Below are positions 35,801-44,863 of a stretch of 49,206 nucleotides of DNA, one piece after another. How positions within the stretch are numbered: position 1 is the first letter of the stretch; each line of letters begins with the position of its first letter. The position numbers were made by a program, and so were the translations under genes. Where the stretch lies: positions 1-49,206 of the forward strand of contig JAUICE010000008.1 in NCBI GenBank assembly GCA_030428185.1, given 5' to 3'. The DNA is from Gammaproteobacteria bacterium. Lineage in GTDB: Bacteria; Pseudomonadota; Gammaproteobacteria; Legionellales; Legionellaceae. Below the pieces are notes generated by a model, which did not search any database, had not been told where the DNA came from, and saw only the letters and a program-made list of their open reading frames with translations.

Positions 35801-37155
35801 TATTGATCATGGTTATCTTTGTGAGGGCTTGGCATCAGCATTGATATATTTTTATCAATTAACTCTTCATGTGTGTAACCAAAGTAACTAATCGTTGCTT
35901 TATTAAAGCTTTTTATTAAACCTCTTTTATCAGTGGTAATAATTGGCATGTTTGCCGTATCAATAATCTTTGATATTTTCTCTTCGGCTAGTTGTCGCTG
36001 CCCAACCATTTGATTGAATGCAATAGTTAGATCGCCAATCTCATTATTTTTTGCAAAAACAATTTTCTCATCCAAAGTATTATTAGCTAACTTTTTTGTT
36101 GCATCAGCTAAACTTTTTATAGGGCGAATAATTCGATTTGAATTTTTATTGGCTATTACTATGGATAAAAGCAACATAATCACAATAAATGCAATAAATG
36201 CATAGATGAGCAAATTTGTTATATGCGAGACTTTATTGGTGCTATTTACTTGTGAGAGCAACTCAACGGTTAAGGCTTTATCTAGAATCAACTCTATTTG
36301 CTCAGTAATAAGAGGTAAATCTTTTGATAGCCAGGAATGAATTATGGTTTTTCCTTGCTTTTCTTTTATTTTTTTTATCTCAACTAAAAGATTACTTAAG
36401 CTTTGTTCTCGGCTTTTTAACTCATTTAAAGCAATTTGTATTTCACTATTATCTCCTTGATGTATTGATAATTTTTTAACTATATTAGACATCTCTTTTA
36501 TTATTTTATATCCAGATACATAAAAATGATTTCTACCTGTAAATACATATTCTGAAATATCAATAGCAATTTTTTGCAGTCCATCTCTAAATTGATTTAA
36601 AAAGATTAAATCATCTGCATGCCCATTTTTTTGCTTTAAATAGATTAATGTATGAATAAGTGCATACGTTTTATTAAATAGAGGGACCAACTTTGTCGAG
36701 TAATATTCTTTTGCTGGATCATTACCTGGTGTATGTGCAATGTCTGCAATTTTCCACTGCCAAACTCTTAAACGTTCTAATAAAGTATCAACATCTTTTA
36801 AGGTAGATACTAGTGGTTTATTATTTGTTTTGCTTGCAATTAGCATTAGTTTTTGCATGTCATCATCAATACCTTCATCCCAACTTTTATTTCGTTTATG
36901 TAGGTATTGCTGATTCTTATGATTAACCCATCTTAGAAGTGATACAGAGCTTTTATTAATATTGGTTTTAAGATTTTCGATTAGTTGAACTGTAGGTATA
37001 TCTTTATTAATAACGACATTTCTAGCTTCTTTTAACCATAAAAGTGATATCAGGCAACTTAGTAAAAAAATAACACCGATGATGCCAATCATGACATGAG
37101 ACTGTATTAAGTCTCGTTTTAAGCTTGTCTTTTGAGACTCTTTAGCTAGGCTCAT
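32884..37155 (-). CDS. Hybrid sensor histidine kinase with HAMP, PAS, GAF and three receiver domains
   Basis: Counting from the in-frame GTG one codon upstream, this 1424-residue membrane kinase has the following order. TM1 is at 22-43 and a large helical periplasmic sensor at 44-312. TM2 is at 313-336, HAMP at about 337-390, PAS at 391-508, GAF at about 530-682 and a coiled coil at 690-765. HisKA has H774 (SHEFRTPL). The ATPase domain has N895 (LLSNAIKFT) and G-boxes DTGIG and GGTGLGLS. Three receivers follow with phosphoacceptors D1085, D1206 and D1349. The ATG at 37155 is taken as start. No Hpt domain is present, so a separate phosphotransfer protein or the downstream receiver-GGDEF-EAL protein is the likely target. 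An exported repeat protein is encoded just upstream. Confidence 0.93.
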   Translation of the reverse strand: MSLAKESQKTSLKRDLIQSHVMIGIIGVIFLLSCLISLLWLKEARNVVINKDIPTVQLIENLKTNINKSSVSLLRWVNHKNQQYLHKRNKSWDEGIDDDMQKLMLIASKTNNKPLVSTLKDVDTLLERLRVWQWKIADIAHTPGNDPAKEYYSTKLVPLFNKTYALIHTLIYLKQKNGHADDLIFLNQFRDGLQKIAIDISEYVFTGRNHFYVSGYKIIKEMSNIVKKLSIHQGDNSEIQIALNELKSREQSLSNLLVEIKKIKEKQGKTIIHSWLSKDLPLITEQIELILDKALTVELLSQVNSTNKVSHITNLLIYAFIAFIVIMLLLSIVIANKNSNRIIRPIKSLADATKKLANNTLDEKIVFAKNNEIGDLTIAFNQMVGQRQLAEEKISKIIDTANMPIITTDKRGLIKSFNKATISYFGYTHEELIDKNISMLMPSPHKDNHDQYIKNYLKTKTKKVIGQVREVTAVRKNGEIFPISLSVSELKVGNELLFTGIMMDLTEQKKREIEREELYQKVSAENKLKATISKLDNLLRSVNEIKKLAETVLSFFANEFDIQLSMFYVADNEKEELCLKAGYGYKERRKRDTSIKLSSGLVGEAIHKKSALLIKEIPKDYFTINSGLGQIVPSEIFIAPLLYNEIILGAIEVARLKPLDTNEQDVIWQLTQNVSIVLSEILAHDRIQCLYQQSEEQRHYLQQQEEELRTSNEELETQTNTIKQAEEELRSANEALNGQLAIVEEQKKALNKKNEEIEKVSQYKSEFLANMSHEFRTPLNSLLILAQGFMENRRGNLTKEQQEEAEVIYDSGCDLLTLINDILDISKIEAGKLNIVYEHMELSDILGVLEKQFRPLAKKAKIKLIIDCSEEIRHQTISTDNLRLQQVLKNLLSNAIKFTEKGNVTLSVNITSTEMIFAVTDTGIGISKDKHELIFSEFQQADGSTTRRYGGTGLGLSISRKLAGMMNGVLYVESEEGKGSRFILKLPVIESEELREDSRVKEPSKKQTEQAAAPSELASSEIDDDRNHLDKNKDLLLVIDDDVNFCKSIYSTIKKDGFQAIFAHTAKDGKALAEYYQPVGIILDLGLPDMSGEELLSKIKSSPNTKNIPVHIVSARDKADIYLEKGAVSFLQKPVNLDDFSRLLELMSEGKKSKLLIIEDDRVVQKGLQELLCEGNKAVQIDFAETVSSGKSLAIKNEYDCIIVDLGLPDESGLALIQNLVDNHGIKAPIILYTARELTEEEYKTASKYSEKVIIKGVEATERLRDEVSLFLNHIEDKSKKQSVEHMVCKDQCFEGKTLLLVDDDLRNTFALSKVLENAGLQVLIADNGKLALEMFEKNENINIILMDVMMPIMDGFEATKHIRKLPRGKDIPIIILTAKATKEDREACLDVGASDYMSKPIKIQSLLELIGVWINGGTGNES

Positions 37156-37168
37156 CACTGTGTCTCAC

Positions 37169-38158
37169 TTAATTTATGTTCTGCTTATTTTCATTCATAT
37201 CTTTGGTCATATGACTCTTTATTAATCTAATTTGTTGTAACAAAATTGCAGCACGCTGATAGACCATTGCCGGTGTCTTATAACCAGGATAATATGCTTT
37301 TACTTGCTTAAAATTACTATTTTTACTACTAATATGTTTTAGCTCTGTGACTAAAATAGTGGCCAAATCATAGACATTGCTAGGAATAACTTGGTGTATA
37401 GATGCATCATTAACGTCTATATCAAGCATTTTAATTTTCTGTATTTTCGCAACTTCTTTTATTTCAATCACACACTTAACCAACCGCTTAAAAACATCAC
37501 TCGGTTTTATAGAATTTTTAATTGGAGGAGGTGAAGGAAATCTATGTTTAACATTTAAATGCTCTAATATTTGCTCTGCATAATAAATTGCAACCGTCAG
37601 CTGCTCGTAAACTTGGCTTGGAGAAAAACTTTTTTCAAGCAAACTATTTAACTGATGATTAGCCTGCATAATTGCATTAAATACAGCTGTTGGCTTCGTA
37701 TCTTCAGGCTCTTTTACCTCTTTAATCTCTTCATTGATATTAAGCGCTTTTTTGACTAGAAGAATTCTAAGAAGCGCCTCATTCACTATCCCCCAAACAT
37801 GTGAAGGAGATATCTGACGGCTATCTTCCTCACTAAGAAGCCTTGTGCTACCTACAACCTCAAAGGCTAATCTATCGGACTTTTTATATAAAGCCAGTGC
37901 CTGATGATAGACTTCTCTAGGACTTGCATTCTTAACTGTTAATACCATCTGTAAAACGCTTGGCTTTCCCATAGCCCTACGAACTAAGTCCACTTCTTTA
38001 GTTAATAAGTGAACACGTGCTAGAACATCTGCGGGTAAAGTTTCTTGAGTATTCAGAGGACTTCTACCACTAATGGGATTTGGTGTTTTGATATCACTGG
38101 CCCAAACTGACATATCAAAAAATAAACAAAGCAACAAAAACGTCAAATAGCTTCTCAT
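37169..38158 (-). CDS. Exported protein with eight P-x-x-V-aromatic helical repeats
   Basis: The 329-residue protein has a cleavable signal peptide (about 1-20, VWA/SD). It then has eight repeats beginning P-x-x-V-(Y/F/W/L) at residues 42, 80, 118, 156, 180, 219, 259 and 296, mostly spaced 37-40 residues. Each is followed by a hydrophobic helix with basic residues. It ends with a Lys/Asn-rich tail. No named family is recognised. The gene lies 13 bases before the hybrid kinase start and AGGA precedes its ATG. The likely role is a periplasmic partner or ligand sensor of the kinase, which is inference from position and export. Confidence 0.75.
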   Translation of the reverse strand: MRSYLTFLLLCLFFDMSVWASDIKTPNPISGRSPLNTQETLPADVLARVHLLTKEVDLVRRAMGKPSVLQMVLTVKNASPREVYHQALALYKKSDRLAFEVVGSTRLLSEEDSRQISPSHVWGIVNEALLRILLVKKALNINEEIKEVKEPEDTKPTAVFNAIMQANHQLNSLLEKSFSPSQVYEQLTVAIYYAEQILEHLNVKHRFPSPPPIKNSIKPSDVFKRLVKCVIEIKEVAKIQKIKMLDIDVNDASIHQVIPSNVYDLATILVTELKHISSKNSNFKQVKAYYPGYKTPAMVYQRAAILLQQIRLIKSHMTKDMNENKQNIN

Positions 38159-38281
38159 GATTAAACATCCTGTTATGGCGCATTAACTAATGCTGAAGTA
38201 AGTAATAGCTTGGTCTATTGCGAACCCATTCATCTCTTAAACTAAAAAAAATATCTAAGCCTAAAACGCGCAGTTCAGTCT

Positions 38282-38293
38282 CCATTGGGTATA
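38282..38293 (+). repeat. Copy of intergenic CCATTGGGTATA word
   Basis: This is identical over 12 bases to 11765-11776 and shares ten bases with the inverted arms at 28500-28544. It lies about 125 bases upstream of the signalling operon start. Confidence 0.4.
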
Positions 38294-38414
38294 TATTATT
38301 CAAAGTATAGAAAAGATTTTCGTTTAATCTAGAAAGCAATTGTTTATATCCAACCTTAAGTGTAATGCTTTTAGATTTCCCTCAATAAAAGATGTACAAC
38401 AGAGCTTGAGACGT

Positions 38415-38442
38415 AAAAAAAGCGCTATAAAGCGCTTTTTTT
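38415..38442 (-). terminator. Rho-independent terminator of the M4 protease gene (bidirectional)
   Basis: A stem of 11 base pairs with seven A residues plus GCGC on one side and GCGC plus seven T residues on the other closes a TATAAA loop. It lies 16 bases past the protease stop. The A/T flanks allow termination in both directions. Confidence 0.8.
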
Positions 38443-38457
38443 ATACTAAAAATAAAC

Positions 38458-40050
38458 CTAGCAGTCTGAAGTGCTAATACCAACAGTATGGATAGCATTA
38501 AGCACTACATTATCATCATATCCATAATCATGTGTTGCATTGATAACTCCACAACCTGCTGTCTCAAAGGTTGCATAAGGTGTCCAATAATCTTGATTGG
38601 CCTTCACCATCACATCAAAGGCTTTACGCGCACTCCAGCCAGAAGCATTTGCAATCAAAAAGAACAATCTATTATACACACCGCTTGAATAATGAACATT
38701 TAGACCATCGTAATAATCTTTAGCAGAGTCAATCGAACGACCATCAAGGCTTGGCTTTTCCATATAGCGCAGTGCTACCAAACCACTTCCTGGTTTAACA
38801 ATACGACTACCTATTAACCATGAGGCTTTACCTGTGGAATAATACTCAGCCGCTTGTGCTGCCATATCAGAAAACGACTCGTTCATACCACCAGATTGTC
38901 CCCAATATTCTAAGCCAGAGTGTTGCTCTGTAAATCCATGACTCACCTCATGAGCACCTACACCCAAAGAAACCAACGGATAAAAGAAGTCTGCGCCATC
39001 ACCAAATGTCATTTGCTTACCATCCCAGTAAGCATTTTCATAATCTGAGCCATAATGCACACGCATGACCAACTGCATCGGTGAGCCGTCGTATTTTGTT
39101 AACACTTCCAGACCATACCAGTCATGATACATATGCTTAATCACATAGCCATCATACATAGCATCATTAGTAGGTGAGAAGCCTCCATTTGCTCGATCAT
39201 AGCCATCACTATCAAGGCCCGTCATATACACATTTTGAGCTGATTCTTGCGCACAAGAAAAGCTCATAGGCGCGTTATTAGAATAATAATCACCTCCCAT
39301 ATCGACGACTCTTACTTCTGTATTTTCTAAAAAGCATGTCGCTGTATCATCGTCTCGAGATATATCTAAATAAGGAAAATCCTCACCAAATACATATTCA
39401 CCAGTAAGCTCATTACCGCCATAACCTTTACCTTTTGCAGCATGATTCAACTGCTTAATATCATCCCACTCAACAAAAGGTTTAAAATTATTAGCATCTA
39501 AAATAACGCTGGGTTTTTTAGGTATAGACTGCCCATCTTCGGTCATTACGCTAAGTTTGTAAGCCCAGTGTGCTTTATTAGTCGCATCGACATAAACAAC
39601 AATCTGTCCAGAGACTTCGGATAGCTTTTTACCTAAAAATTGTCTCTTAAATTGTTCCAGGGCTTGCTTTAGCGCTTCACTCGTTGGCTTAACGTCTAAG
39701 TCAGAAGAAAGGCTTTGATATACCTTGCCGTTAATATCATTTGTACCTTGACCAATAAGTCCCGCTTGCTTCTTACTATGTACAATCGCATACCCACCAA
39801 TGACAGGCGCACCCTCAAACATTTGCTGTAATCTATGATGAGAAACACCATTAAAATCTTTATGGACTCTTACTGTTTTCAACGCATCACGAGCGGTAAT
39901 CGTAGAAAATCCTTTTACATCTGTTACAAAATTCTTTTTTAAAAAAGGCAATTGAGAAGCGTCTAGTTTAACCACATTTGCAGCCAAAGCGTATGACTGC
40001 GAAAGAGCCAAGCAAGACATTAATAATTTTTTTAAGTGATTATGATTCAT
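38458..40050 (-). CDS. Secreted zinc metalloprotease, M4 thermolysin/vibriolysin family
   Basis: The 530-residue preproprotein has a signal peptide (about 1-24, SYALAA), an FTP/PepSY propeptide (about 45-190, with LQQMFEGAPVIGGYAIVH) and the M4 catalytic domain. Zinc ligands and catalytic base are visible as H367, E368 and H371 (HEVSH) with the third ligand E391 in GGMNESFSD. The AHEVSHGFTEQHSGL and YDGLNVHYSSGVYNRLF stretches match vibriolysin and Legionella ProA-type proteases. There is no C-terminal PPC domain. GGAG lies six bases before the ATG. Likely export is via Sec plus a type II secretion system, which is not in the window. Confidence 0.96.
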   Translation of the reverse strand: MNHNHLKKLLMSCLALSQSYALAANVVKLDASQLPFLKKNFVTDVKGFSTITARDALKTVRVHKDFNGVSHHRLQQMFEGAPVIGGYAIVHSKKQAGLIGQGTNDINGKVYQSLSSDLDVKPTSEALKQALEQFKRQFLGKKLSEVSGQIVVYVDATNKAHWAYKLSVMTEDGQSIPKKPSVILDANNFKPFVEWDDIKQLNHAAKGKGYGGNELTGEYVFGEDFPYLDISRDDDTATCFLENTEVRVVDMGGDYYSNNAPMSFSCAQESAQNVYMTGLDSDGYDRANGGFSPTNDAMYDGYVIKHMYHDWYGLEVLTKYDGSPMQLVMRVHYGSDYENAYWDGKQMTFGDGADFFYPLVSLGVGAHEVSHGFTEQHSGLEYWGQSGGMNESFSDMAAQAAEYYSTGKASWLIGSRIVKPGSGLVALRYMEKPSLDGRSIDSAKDYYDGLNVHYSSGVYNRLFFLIANASGWSARKAFDVMVKANQDYWTPYATFETAGCGVINATHDYGYDDNVVLNAIHTVGISTSDC

Positions 40051-40207
40051 AATTTACTCCATGTTCTTATCACGACAAGTGTTTTTATCTCTTAAAAAAA
40101 CAAGGCGGATAAAAGCACCGTAAGCCGCCCACTTTGCCATAAAGACTACATCTATGTACACCCTTTTCTAATTAAATATGCTAAGCGCCTTTGGTTGTTT
40201 CCATTGT

Positions 40208-41593
40208 CTAGGGTAGATTTTTAACCTGCTGGGTTTCGGCATAGACATTTTGCTTGACTGCTTGAATCTTATCTCTGTGTTTATCACCGCTTAAATCAGA
40301 CCTAAAGAGCCACTCCGTATAATAAAACGGCCTCTCCTTTTTCGCATGAACAAAGCTAGCTGTAGTAGAATTATCAAATTGAATTTTAAAACGATTGTCC
40401 AAAATAGTATTTTGATTTTTCTTCAGATAAATTGCAGCACCCATCACAAAAACACTTGCGCCTAGTAATAAGGTTACAGGACAGACCACATTCATAAATA
40501 TGGTCAGTATCGCAAAAGGTAAATGTGAATAGAAAAACCCACTTGCAATCACGCCTCCTAAAACCAATGCATTCATGATGAAGATAGAACGATTTGACCA
40601 TCGGCTTCTCTGAATATTCCTAAGCCAATTTATCCTTTCTTGCTTAGTTAAATACATTTTCGAAAGACCTATACGCTGATAATGATTTAACTGTTTACTA
40701 AGAGATGGCTCTTTTCCCTTTGAACAATGTGTCAATGGCTCTATGAAAAACTGAAGTAAGGGAGCAAATAAAATGATAAGAACAAATGGCCATGCGTAAA
40801 AATGTGCAAAAGTCGATAAAATAACCGCCGTAACAATAAAGACAGGGGTAAAAAACTGTGCATCCTTTTGCCCATCGATAGCCATCCATGCGCTAACATG
40901 AGCGCTGGGATCATTTGACTTCATTACGCTAAACTGTGTTTTGAAGTGTCCTAATAGCGCATAAGGTAAACACGCTCGTACATTAAAAATGTTCTTAATC
41001 CCAGAGAAAATAAAGCTTGTCATATAACATGCACTTCCAGCAAATATTCCATTCGCAACAACACTTAACCATAAAGGCCCAGCAAAAAAGCTAACGGCAA
41101 GATAAAACACGACGCCTATAGCTGCCATTAAATAACGCCAATACCCACTGTTAACGTCTTGTTGTAATGTCTTATCAATTATTCCATCACAAGAGCTTTC
41201 TTGATAAATTTTACTGATAATGCCTACCTTTTTAAGGCAGTTTTTCATTGTTAACAATCGCTCATATGACTCAAGCTCCCCAATATATGCAATAAGTTCT
41301 CTAACGAGCACTAAATAAGCTTTACGGGTATTTCCATACTGACTAACTGCGCTTGTAGACCGTATTAAAATATCGTCAAGTCTATTAAGAACACGCTTTT
41401 TTTTTAGAAAAAAAGCTTTTCTTAAATAAAGCGTTTTTGCATCTGATAACAATGCGTTAAGTAATGCAATCTCTTCGGACATATCCACACTGTCATCAGC
41501 TCGAACCTGACTTGCGAGTAACCGTTTAACCATTAATGAGCTAGAGCATTCTGGAATAAAGACTTCACTTCGTTTGCTTATTTTAAAAATCAT
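40208..41593 (-). CDS. Multi-pass membrane protein, unknown function
   Basis: The frame extends up to an ATG at 41656, but that would overlap the divergent rdgB start. The ATG at 41593 avoids this and gives about 461 residues. The N-terminal third is helical and soluble. About six to seven transmembrane helices follow in three groups, separated by cytoplasmic loops with Lys/Arg (for example RINWLRNIQRSRWSNR). No known domain or motif is recognised. None of the candidate starts has a strong ribosome binding site, so the N-terminus is uncertain. Confidence 0.68.
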   Translation of the reverse strand: MIFKISKRSEVFIPECSSSLMVKRLLASQVRADDSVDMSEEIALLNALLSDAKTLYLRKAFFLKKKRVLNRLDDILIRSTSAVSQYGNTRKAYLVLVRELIAYIGELESYERLLTMKNCLKKVGIISKIYQESSCDGIIDKTLQQDVNSGYWRYLMAAIGVVFYLAVSFFAGPLWLSVVANGIFAGSACYMTSFIFSGIKNIFNVRACLPYALLGHFKTQFSVMKSNDPSAHVSAWMAIDGQKDAQFFTPVFIVTAVILSTFAHFYAWPFVLIILFAPLLQFFIEPLTHCSKGKEPSLSKQLNHYQRIGLSKMYLTKQERINWLRNIQRSRWSNRSIFIMNALVLGGVIASGFFYSHLPFAILTIFMNVVCPVTLLLGASVFVMGAAIYLKKNQNTILDNRFKIQFDNSTTASFVHAKKERPFYYTEWLFRSDLSGDKHRDKIQAVKQNVYAETQQVKNLP

Positions 41594-41645
41594 AAATTTT
41601 TGGCAATATTGTGAGTAAGATTTTTTTGTTAAAAAGTAACTCGCT

Positions 41646-42245
41646 GTGAATACCATTGTACTTGCAAGTAATAATCAGGGAAAGCTCAATGAATTAAGCT
41701 TTATTCTAAAACCTCTAGGCGTTAAATTAGTTTCACAAAAAGCGCTCAATGTACCTCCGTACGAGGAAACGGGTCTAACTTTTGTTGAAAATGCTATAGG
41801 AAAGGCTAGACATGCATCAAAGCACACCCATTTGCCCGCAATTGGTGATGATTCAGGTTTATGTGTTAAGGCTTTAGCAGGAAGACCTGGCCTATATTCC
41901 AGTCGATTTGCTGGTGATAATGCCACTGATCAACAAAATATCGAAAAGCTACTGTCTGAAATGGAGGGAACTAAACATCGCCAAGCTTATTTTCACGCAA
42001 CAATTGTGCTCCTCTTATCAGAGACAGACCCAGATCCTATCATTGCTCAAGGACAACTATCAGGTGAAATAACAGAAGCCATACACGGTGTCGGTGGTTT
42101 TGGGTATGATCCTATTTTTTATCTACCAAAGACTAAGTGCACACTGGCTGATCTTAGCAGAGAAAAGAAAAATGCAATCAGTCATCGAGCCATTGCCTGT
42201 AGCAGCTTATTAAGTCAATTATCGGAGCAAAGCCATTGCAAATAA
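41646..42245 (+). CDS. rdgB: XTP/dITP diphosphatase (RdgB/HAM1)
   Basis: The 199-residue protein has the family motifs SNNQGKLNEL (8-17), the ExxL-FxENAxxKA segment near 45-54, and GDDSGL (67-72). FGYDPIFYLP and a C-terminal KNAISHRAIA match HAM1 proteins. RdgB hydrolyses non-canonical purine triphosphates to keep them out of DNA. The start is a GTG at 41646. No in-frame ATG lies in the conserved N-terminal region, so GTG is the plausible start. It heads a three-gene overlapping operon. Confidence 0.95.
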   Translation: MNTIVLASNNQGKLNELSFILKPLGVKLVSQKALNVPPYEETGLTFVENAIGKARHASKHTHLPAIGDDSGLCVKALAGRPGLYSSRFAGDNATDQQNIEKLLSEMEGTKHRQAYFHATIVLLLSETDPDPIIAQGQLSGEITEAIHGVGGFGYDPIFYLPKTKCTLADLSREKKNAISHRAIACSSLLSQLSEQSHCK

Positions 42246-42691
42246 TCTGGTCGTCATTTGATAAATTAGCTCCATCACAGCTTTATCAAATTATTAAACT
42301 ACGCATAGAGGTGTTTATGATAGAGCAAAAATGTCTTTATCAAGAGATGGATGGTAAAGATGAGATGTCTATGCATTTAATGCTTTATAATGAAGGTATT
42401 TTAAATGGTTATGCTCGCGTTCTATTTGATGAACAAAAAAATGCCTTAAGTTTTGGGCGGCTTGTCACGCCTAAATCTGTACGAAAAAAGGGGCTGGGCA
42501 AAGAGCTCATGAACGCCATCATGAGCTATATCAAAGAGCACCATAACCATCAACCCATTGTTATTTCTGCCCAATGTTATTTACAATCATTCTATGAGCA
42601 ATATCATTTCGTGGCACAAGGAACATCTTATCTAGAAGATGGTCTTCCACATATAAAAATGTATCACAATGGACAGCATCATGACGATTGA
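42236..42691 (+). CDS. GNAT-family acetyltransferase, ElaA-like
   Basis: The 151-residue protein starts with a TTG at 42236, supported by GGAG eight bases upstream. It overlaps rdgB by ten bases. It has the ElaA-like opening (IKLRIEVFMIEQKCLYQEMDGKDE), a GRLVTPKSVRKKGLGKELM acetyl-CoA binding motif (about 78-96) and AQCYLQSFYEQYHF. It transfers an acetyl group to an unknown amine. The 3' end overlaps the next gene by 11 bases. Confidence 0.88.
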   Translation: MQIIWSSFDKLAPSQLYQIIKLRIEVFMIEQKCLYQEMDGKDEMSMHLMLYNEGILNGYARVLFDEQKNALSFGRLVTPKSVRKKGLGKELMNAIMSYIKEHHNHQPIVISAQCYLQSFYEQYHFVAQGTSYLEDGLPHIKMYHNGQHHDD

Positions 42692-44357
42692 ACACATCAT
42701 CAAAGCACATAATAAAGATAACTGGCATGAAACTGAAGCCGTCTTACTAGAATCACTAAAAACCTCTACTGATTTAGTCAAAATAAATAAAATGCTAGGA
42801 GCACTTTATTTGGAAAATAAAGTGTTTGAAAAAGCGTTACATTATCTGGCCATTGCCGACAAACACGCCCCCTTGAACCCGCAAATTAAGTTCCTGTTGG
42901 GGAAGGCAAATCTCGGACTCAAAGCCTTCTCTAGCGCCATCAGTCACTTTGAAGATGCAATTGACTTAGCACCACAATCTCTTGAAAGTTATTTTTCACT
43001 TGCCGAGACCTATGAGCAATTAAAGCAACACCAAAAAGCCCGATTCTTTTATATCAAAGCAACACATATTAATCCCTCATCTGCAAACGCGCACTTTAAA
43101 CTAGGATTTTATTTAATGCGCAATGGGGCAATTGACGAGGCAACTGTGTGCTTTAGCAATACGTTGACCCTTGATAATAATTTTTTTGCAGCACATTTTT
43201 ATTTAGCATCAATTTATCTCGAACAAAACGAGCTTAAGAAATCAAGAGAGCACTATTTAAAAGCACTTGCTATTCAAGAAGAAAATACCGATTGTTTGGT
43301 TAATTTAGGCACCATTTACCTAAAACAAAAAAAACCGCAAGAAGCCATTCATTGCTTTGCAAAAGCCTTGGCACTTGATAACAACTGTACTGAAGCGCAG
43401 AGCAATCTTGCAGCAACTTTTCTGCAACATGATAGATTTGATAATGCTGCAACGCACTATGAGGAGTTGGTTAAGCGCTTCCCCTACGAGCTTGAGTATT
43501 TATATAATCTAGGGGTTGCATACATGCATGGTGGTAAAGCAAGCTCTGCTAAACACTGTTTTCATCGCGCTCTAGAAGTTGATCCTATGCATACTCCTAG
43601 TCTTATTAACCTAGCAGCACTTTTTTCTAGAGATAAAGACAAAAAGCAAGCCTCTATATATTTAGAGCGTGCTTTAACTATATCTCCTGATAATGAATCT
43701 TGTCAGTTTATGCTAAGCGCTATAAAAGGTGAAAATGAAGAAAAAGCCCCAAACCGATATATCGCTAACCTTTTTGATAATTATGCCTATACCTATGACA
43801 AGCATTTAGAAGAAACTCTTAAGTACCATCTTCCACAACATATTAGCGCGTTACTCAAATCTTATTTGCAAACCAATACAAATCTTATTTGCGATTTAGG
43901 TGCTGGAACTGGACTGCTAGGAGCAATATTAAAACCTTATGCAAAAAAGCTTATTGGCGTTGATTTATCAGAGAAAATGCTCCACCATGCAGCTAAAAAA
44001 GATCTATACGATGAGCTGATATGCTCTGATCTTTTTCAATATTTAGAAGAAGGCAATACATCCTTTCATTTGATTATCGCTGGTGATGTCGCTCCTTACA
44101 TCGGCGATATGGATACTTTTATATCTTTATGTAAATCTCACCTAAAACAGCAAGGTTTACTCATTTTTTCTCATGAAATTACTTCTGATATTGAAACGTT
44201 TTGTTTACAACAAAATACGCGATTTGCACATAATCCTATATATATTGAGCAATTGTGCGAAAGACATCAACTTCATCTACTGAGTAATGATCAAGTCACT
44301 GCACGATATCAAGAAGGAACTCCAGTCTATGAGCGACTTGTTGTCGCTCAGCTATAG
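42681..44357 (+). CDS. TPR-repeat protein with class I methyltransferase domain
   Basis: The ATG at 42681 is preferred over the ATG at 42669. It has GGAC upstream and gives an 11-base overlap with the GNAT gene. The roughly 558-residue product has ten or so tetratricopeptide repeats (about residues 5-350) and then a SAM-dependent methyltransferase domain (about 390-540) with LICDLGAGTGLLG and the acidic residue in IGVDLSEKM. The TPR part probably binds a protein substrate. The target is unknown. Similar TPR-methyltransferases occur in several proteobacteria. Confidence 0.85.
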   Translation: MTIEHIIKAHNKDNWHETEAVLLESLKTSTDLVKINKMLGALYLENKVFEKALHYLAIADKHAPLNPQIKFLLGKANLGLKAFSSAISHFEDAIDLAPQSLESYFSLAETYEQLKQHQKARFFYIKATHINPSSANAHFKLGFYLMRNGAIDEATVCFSNTLTLDNNFFAAHFYLASIYLEQNELKKSREHYLKALAIQEENTDCLVNLGTIYLKQKKPQEAIHCFAKALALDNNCTEAQSNLAATFLQHDRFDNAATHYEELVKRFPYELEYLYNLGVAYMHGGKASSAKHCFHRALEVDPMHTPSLINLAALFSRDKDKKQASIYLERALTISPDNESCQFMLSAIKGENEEKAPNRYIANLFDNYAYTYDKHLEETLKYHLPQHISALLKSYLQTNTNLICDLGAGTGLLGAILKPYAKKLIGVDLSEKMLHHAAKKDLYDELICSDLFQYLEEGNTSFHLIIAGDVAPYIGDMDTFISLCKSHLKQQGLLIFSHEITSDIETFCLQQNTRFAHNPIYIEQLCERHQLHLLSNDQVTARYQEGTPVYERLVVAQL

Positions 44358-44394
44358 TGAAGTCTCTTTGCCCATCATTTAATACAATGAACAT

Positions 44395-44424
44395 AGCACT
44401 TTCATGGTGCGCCATGAAAGTGCT
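44395..44424. terminator. Perfect hairpin between convergent genes
   Basis: A 13-base perfect stem (AGCACTTTCATGG / CCATGAAAGTGCT) closes a TGCG loop. It lies in the 81 bp gap between the convergent TPR-methyltransferase and sspB genes, so a shared terminator is the likely role. There is no long T-run. Confidence 0.65.
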
Positions 44425-44438
44425 TACAAAAACACCTG

Positions 44439-44846
44439 CTACTTAATCACTTTTAAGTTTGGGCGACCTTTTCTTGTCGTAGCACTAGGCTTAGCTGGCG
44501 ATGATATATTTGACGGCTCATCACCACCAGTCGTATCATCATCGTCACTAAAGACCATGCCTCGACCATTTTCTTTTGCATAAATAGCTTGAACTGTCGA
44601 CGGTGGAAAATATAACTGTTTCACCACTCCTGAAAATCGTGCACTAAAAACAATTCTGTCATTTTCAAGATGTAAACCACGACACGCATTTGGCGAAATA
44701 TTTAAAATAATTTTACCATCCTCAACATGGTCGTTAGGCACTTGCACATCTTTATTACTAGTATCAACAACAATATAAGGCGTTAAATTATTATCAACCA
44801 ACCAATCGTATATTGCCCTGATTAAATAAGGTTTGCTCGGCGTCAC
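44439..44846 (-). CDS. sspB: ClpXP adaptor protein SspB
   Basis: The 135-residue protein matches SspB: PYLIRAIYDWLVDNNLTPYIVVD (6-28), VQVP, GKIILNISPNACRGL, ARFSGVVKQLYFPPSTVQAIYAKENG. The flexible acidic/Ser-rich linker ends in the ClpX-binding tail RPNLKVIK (the E. coli tail is RPALRVVK). SspB delivers ssrA-tagged proteins and other substrates to ClpXP. The start is GTG with AGGAG seven bases upstream. It follows sspA by 17 bases, as in E. coli. Confidence 0.96.
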   Translation of the reverse strand: MTPSKPYLIRAIYDWLVDNNLTPYIVVDTSNKDVQVPNDHVEDGKIILNISPNACRGLHLENDRIVFSARFSGVVKQLYFPPSTVQAIYAKENGRGMVFSDDDDTTGGDEPSNISSPAKPSATTRKGRPNLKVIK

Positions 44847-44863
44847 GTCAACTCTCCTAAAAG

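Larger units (their letters stand above)
38159..38457. other. Intergenic region between repeat-protein gene and M4 protease
   Basis: This stretch of 299 bp holds a CCATTGGGTATA word (38282-38293) and a terminator hairpin (38415-38442). No gene or RNA is seen. It must contain the promoter of the five-gene signalling operon read leftward from 38158, but no sigma-70 hexamer pair stands out. Confidence 0.5.

Noticed and set aside
38458-40050. M4 protease as a truncated gene because the PPC domain is missing
   Set aside because: Many M4 proteases end after the catalytic domain. The stop is followed by a good terminator, so the gene is complete.
40103-40130. GGCGG ... CCGCC inverted words upstream of the membrane protein stop
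   Set aside because: Arms of only five bases with a 16-base loop and no T-run do not make a convincing terminator.
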